Shown: piece by piece, positions 6,144 through 7,285 of the stretch
Layout of the letters: each line of letters starts with the position of its first letter
How positions within the stretch are numbered: position 1 is the first letter of the stretch
Origin: Gammaproteobacteria bacterium
GTDB lineage: Bacteria; Pseudomonadota; Gammaproteobacteria; Steroidobacterales; Woeseiaceae
Assembly (NCBI GenBank): GCA_029881015.1
Contig: JAOUNK010000170.1
Coordinates: 1-7,285 of the forward strand
Length of the DNA: 7,285 nucleotides
Reading direction: 5' to 3'
Notes under the pieces: generated by a model
What the model saw: only the letters and a program-made list of their open reading frames with translations
Databases searched by the model: none
What the model was told of the DNA's origin: nothing
Program-made: the position numbers and the translations under genes

Positions 6144-6991
6144 ACGAGGCCGATTCGACAGAACAGACCGATGTGGTGGTGCTGGACGGCGCGTTCGAGC
6201 CGGACCAGGTGGCGGTCGACGTCGCCGGTGGCTCGGCAATCGCACTCAGCAGGAAAGATCCTGGCAAACAAGGCGAAAATGAAGATACCGTGGCGGTCAT
6301 ACCCTACGGTCCCGGAGCCGCCGTACTCGTCGTGGCGGATGGCGCGGGTGGACTGCCCGCCGGGAAACGCGCGTCACTGACTGCCGTGACGACGCTGGCC
6401 GCAGCGTTGCAAACGGCGATGGACAAGACCATGTTGTTGCGAACGGCGATACTGAACGGTATCGAGGCCGCCAACGATGCGGTACTGGCGCTGGCGAACG
6501 GCTCCGGGACGACGCTGACCGTCGTCACGATCGAAGGACTGGTGGCGCGCTCCTACCAGATTGGAGACTCGGAGGCGCTCGTGGTCGGCCAGCGTGGACT
6601 GATCAAGTTGCAGACCACGGCGCATTCGCCAACCGGGTTCGCGGTCGAGGCGGGGTTCCTGGATGAGCGCGAGGCTTTGCACCACGAAGACCGGCACCTC
6701 GTATCGAATTTCCTGGGTACCAGCGACATGCGCATCGACGTCGGTACCGGGGTCGAACTTCGTCCCCGCGATACGGTCCTCGTGGCCAGCGACGGCGTAA
6801 CGGACAACGTTCATATTGCCGAGATCGTTGAACATGTGCGCAAGGGTGCGTTGGCCGACAGCGCCGCGGCCCTGGTCAAACTGGCAGGGGATCGTATGAC
6901 GGGTGATATCGCCGGCCTGCCCAGCAAACCCGACGATCTGTCGTTGATCCTGTTCCGCAAGGCGCGCAGCGTGCGTATTATCGACGAATGA
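6140..6991 (+). CDS. PP2C-family (PPM) Ser/Thr protein phosphatase
   Basis: A 283-residue, metal-dependent phosphatase that should remove phosphate from Ser/Thr residues, most likely those set by the preceding kinase. PPM motifs in order: GENEDTVAV (45-53) with D49; VADGAGGLPAG (65-75) with D67; SGTTLTVV (122-129); QIGDSEALVV (140-149); SPTGFAVEAG (163-172), the PP2C flap-like segment before a HEDRHLVSNFLG stretch (182-193); LVASDGVTDN (214-223) with D218; and KPDDLSLILF (263-272) with D265/D266. The aspartates that hold the two catalytic metals are all present, so activity is expected. The GDSR motif common in bacterial members reads GDSE here. The first ~30 residues are acidic and variable; there is no signal peptide or membrane segment. 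It overlaps the kinase by four bases. Confidence 0.93.
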   Translation: MNEADSTEQTDVVVLDGAFEPDQVAVDVAGGSAIALSRKDPGKQGENEDTVAVIPYGPGAAVLVVADGAGGLPAGKRASLTAVTTLAAALQTAMDKTMLLRTAILNGIEAANDAVLALANGSGTTLTVVTIEGLVARSYQIGDSEALVVGQRGLIKLQTTAHSPTGFAVEAGFLDEREALHHEDRHLVSNFLGTSDMRIDVGTGVELRPRDTVLVASDGVTDNVHIAEIVEHVRKGALADSAAALVKLAGDRMTGDIAGLPSKPDDLSLILFRKARSVRIIDE

Positions 6992-7043
6992 CCTGCATGG
7001 CGCGGGAACTCGGCGCCCGGTTTTGGTTCCAAGCTAAGGATTC

Positions 7044-7050
7044 GGGAGAG
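7044..7050 (+). promoter_or_regulatory. Ribosome binding site of the lipoprotein gene
   Basis: GGGAGAG ends six bases before the ATG at 7057. It is the strongest support that the truncated frame at the window end is a real gene. Confidence 0.6.
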
Positions 7051-7056
7051 AAAACC

Positions 7057-7285
7057 ATGAAATTAGAGACCCGGAACAACCCGATACTGGCAGCAGCGGT
7101 GCGTAGCTGTGTCACGATGGCCTGCGCGGGGTTCCTGATGACCGGTTGTGCGAGCGTTGGCGGCAGCGGTAGCGGCGGTGGTGGCGGTATCGGCGGCGGC
7201 ATCGAGTTGCCAGGTGGCGGTTCCTCCGGCGGCGGCATGCCGGGCGGTTCCTCCGGCGGCGGTATGCCGGGCGGTTCCTCGGGCG
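7057..7285 (+). CDS. Glycine-rich repeat lipoprotein, 3' end beyond the window
   Basis: ATG at 7057, preceded by GGGAGAG, opens a frame without a stop to the window end: 76 codons plus one base. The N-terminus has charged residues (K2, E4, R6), a hydrophobic segment (about 10-29, with R16 and C18 in it) and a lipobox-like LMTGC with C31 as the expected lipidated cysteine, so export and membrane anchoring are likely. The mature part is almost all Gly and Ser, with repeated PGGSSGGGM units from residue 52. The functional domain, if any, lies further on. It begins 66 bases after the phosphatase stop; no convincing promoter or terminator was seen in the gap, so it may belong to the same transcript. 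I do not recognise the family. The Gly-Ser stretch could be a flexible linker to a periplasmic domain. Confidence 0.7.
   Translation, partial: MKLETRNNPILAAAVRSCVTMACAGFLMTGCASVGGSGSGGGGGIGGGIELPGGGSSGGGMPGGSSGGGMPGGSSG
7210..7285 (+). repeat. In-frame 27-base tandem repeat encoding PGGSSGGGM
   Basis: Three copies: a slightly longer first unit (7210-7239, PGGGSSGGGM), an exact unit (7240-7266), and a third cut by the window end (7267-7285). Copies are almost identical at DNA level (GGC/GGT and TCC/TCG differences), implying recent expansion. The array may continue outside the window. Confidence 0.8.

Noticed and set aside
7003..7024. Possible terminator after the phosphatase gene (CGGG...CCCG followed by GTTTT)
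   Set aside because: The stem is only four pairs with a nine-base loop and the T run is four bases, too weak to call.
6978..7238. 86-codon proline-rich minus-strand frame opposite the Gly-rich repeat
   Set aside because: Its proline runs are the complement of glycine codons; the plus-strand frame has a ribosome site and lipoprotein signal.

Overview
The window is GC-rich (about 60% by eye) and densely coded, with Shine-Dalgarno-type ribosome sites and gaps of 2 to 12 bases between most genes. This is the layout of a bacterial chromosome. Protein style (proteobacterial-type acetoacetyl-CoA synthetase, GlpK, lipoprotein signal) suggests a proteobacterium, perhaps a marine or soil gammaproteobacterium. 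That placement is inference: there is no marker gene here.

Minus strand, 1-820: a gene for a membrane-anchored redoxin (AhpC/TSA-like, CPFC motif) is read leftward. Downstream of it is a short reading frame that resembles the C-terminal end of a Gfo/Idh/MocA oxidoreductase with no room for the rest of that enzyme. A 94-base divergent intergenic region (821-914) separates this unit from the rightward genes.

Plus strand, 915-4854: three metabolic genes in tandem. They are acetoacetyl-CoA synthetase, a hot-dog acyl-CoA thioesterase of the type found with carnitine degradation, and glycerol kinase (glpK). The first two fit the exit of a beta-keto acid cleavage (BKACE) route. That reaction produces free acetoacetate, which AacS would activate, and a short acyl-CoA such as betainyl-CoA, which the thioesterase would hydrolyse. 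The upstream enzymes of that route are not in the window.

Plus strand, 4857-7285: a signalling module begins two bases after the glpK stop. It consists of a soluble Hanks-type Ser/Thr kinase carrying four tandem zinc ribbons, then a PP2C phosphatase overlapping it by ATGA, then, 65 bases on, the start of a glycine-rich repeat lipoprotein cut by the window end. The kinase and phosphatase are almost certainly a writer/eraser pair. The lipoprotein may be part of the same system, but its sequence is incomplete. This module is the most unusual part of the window.
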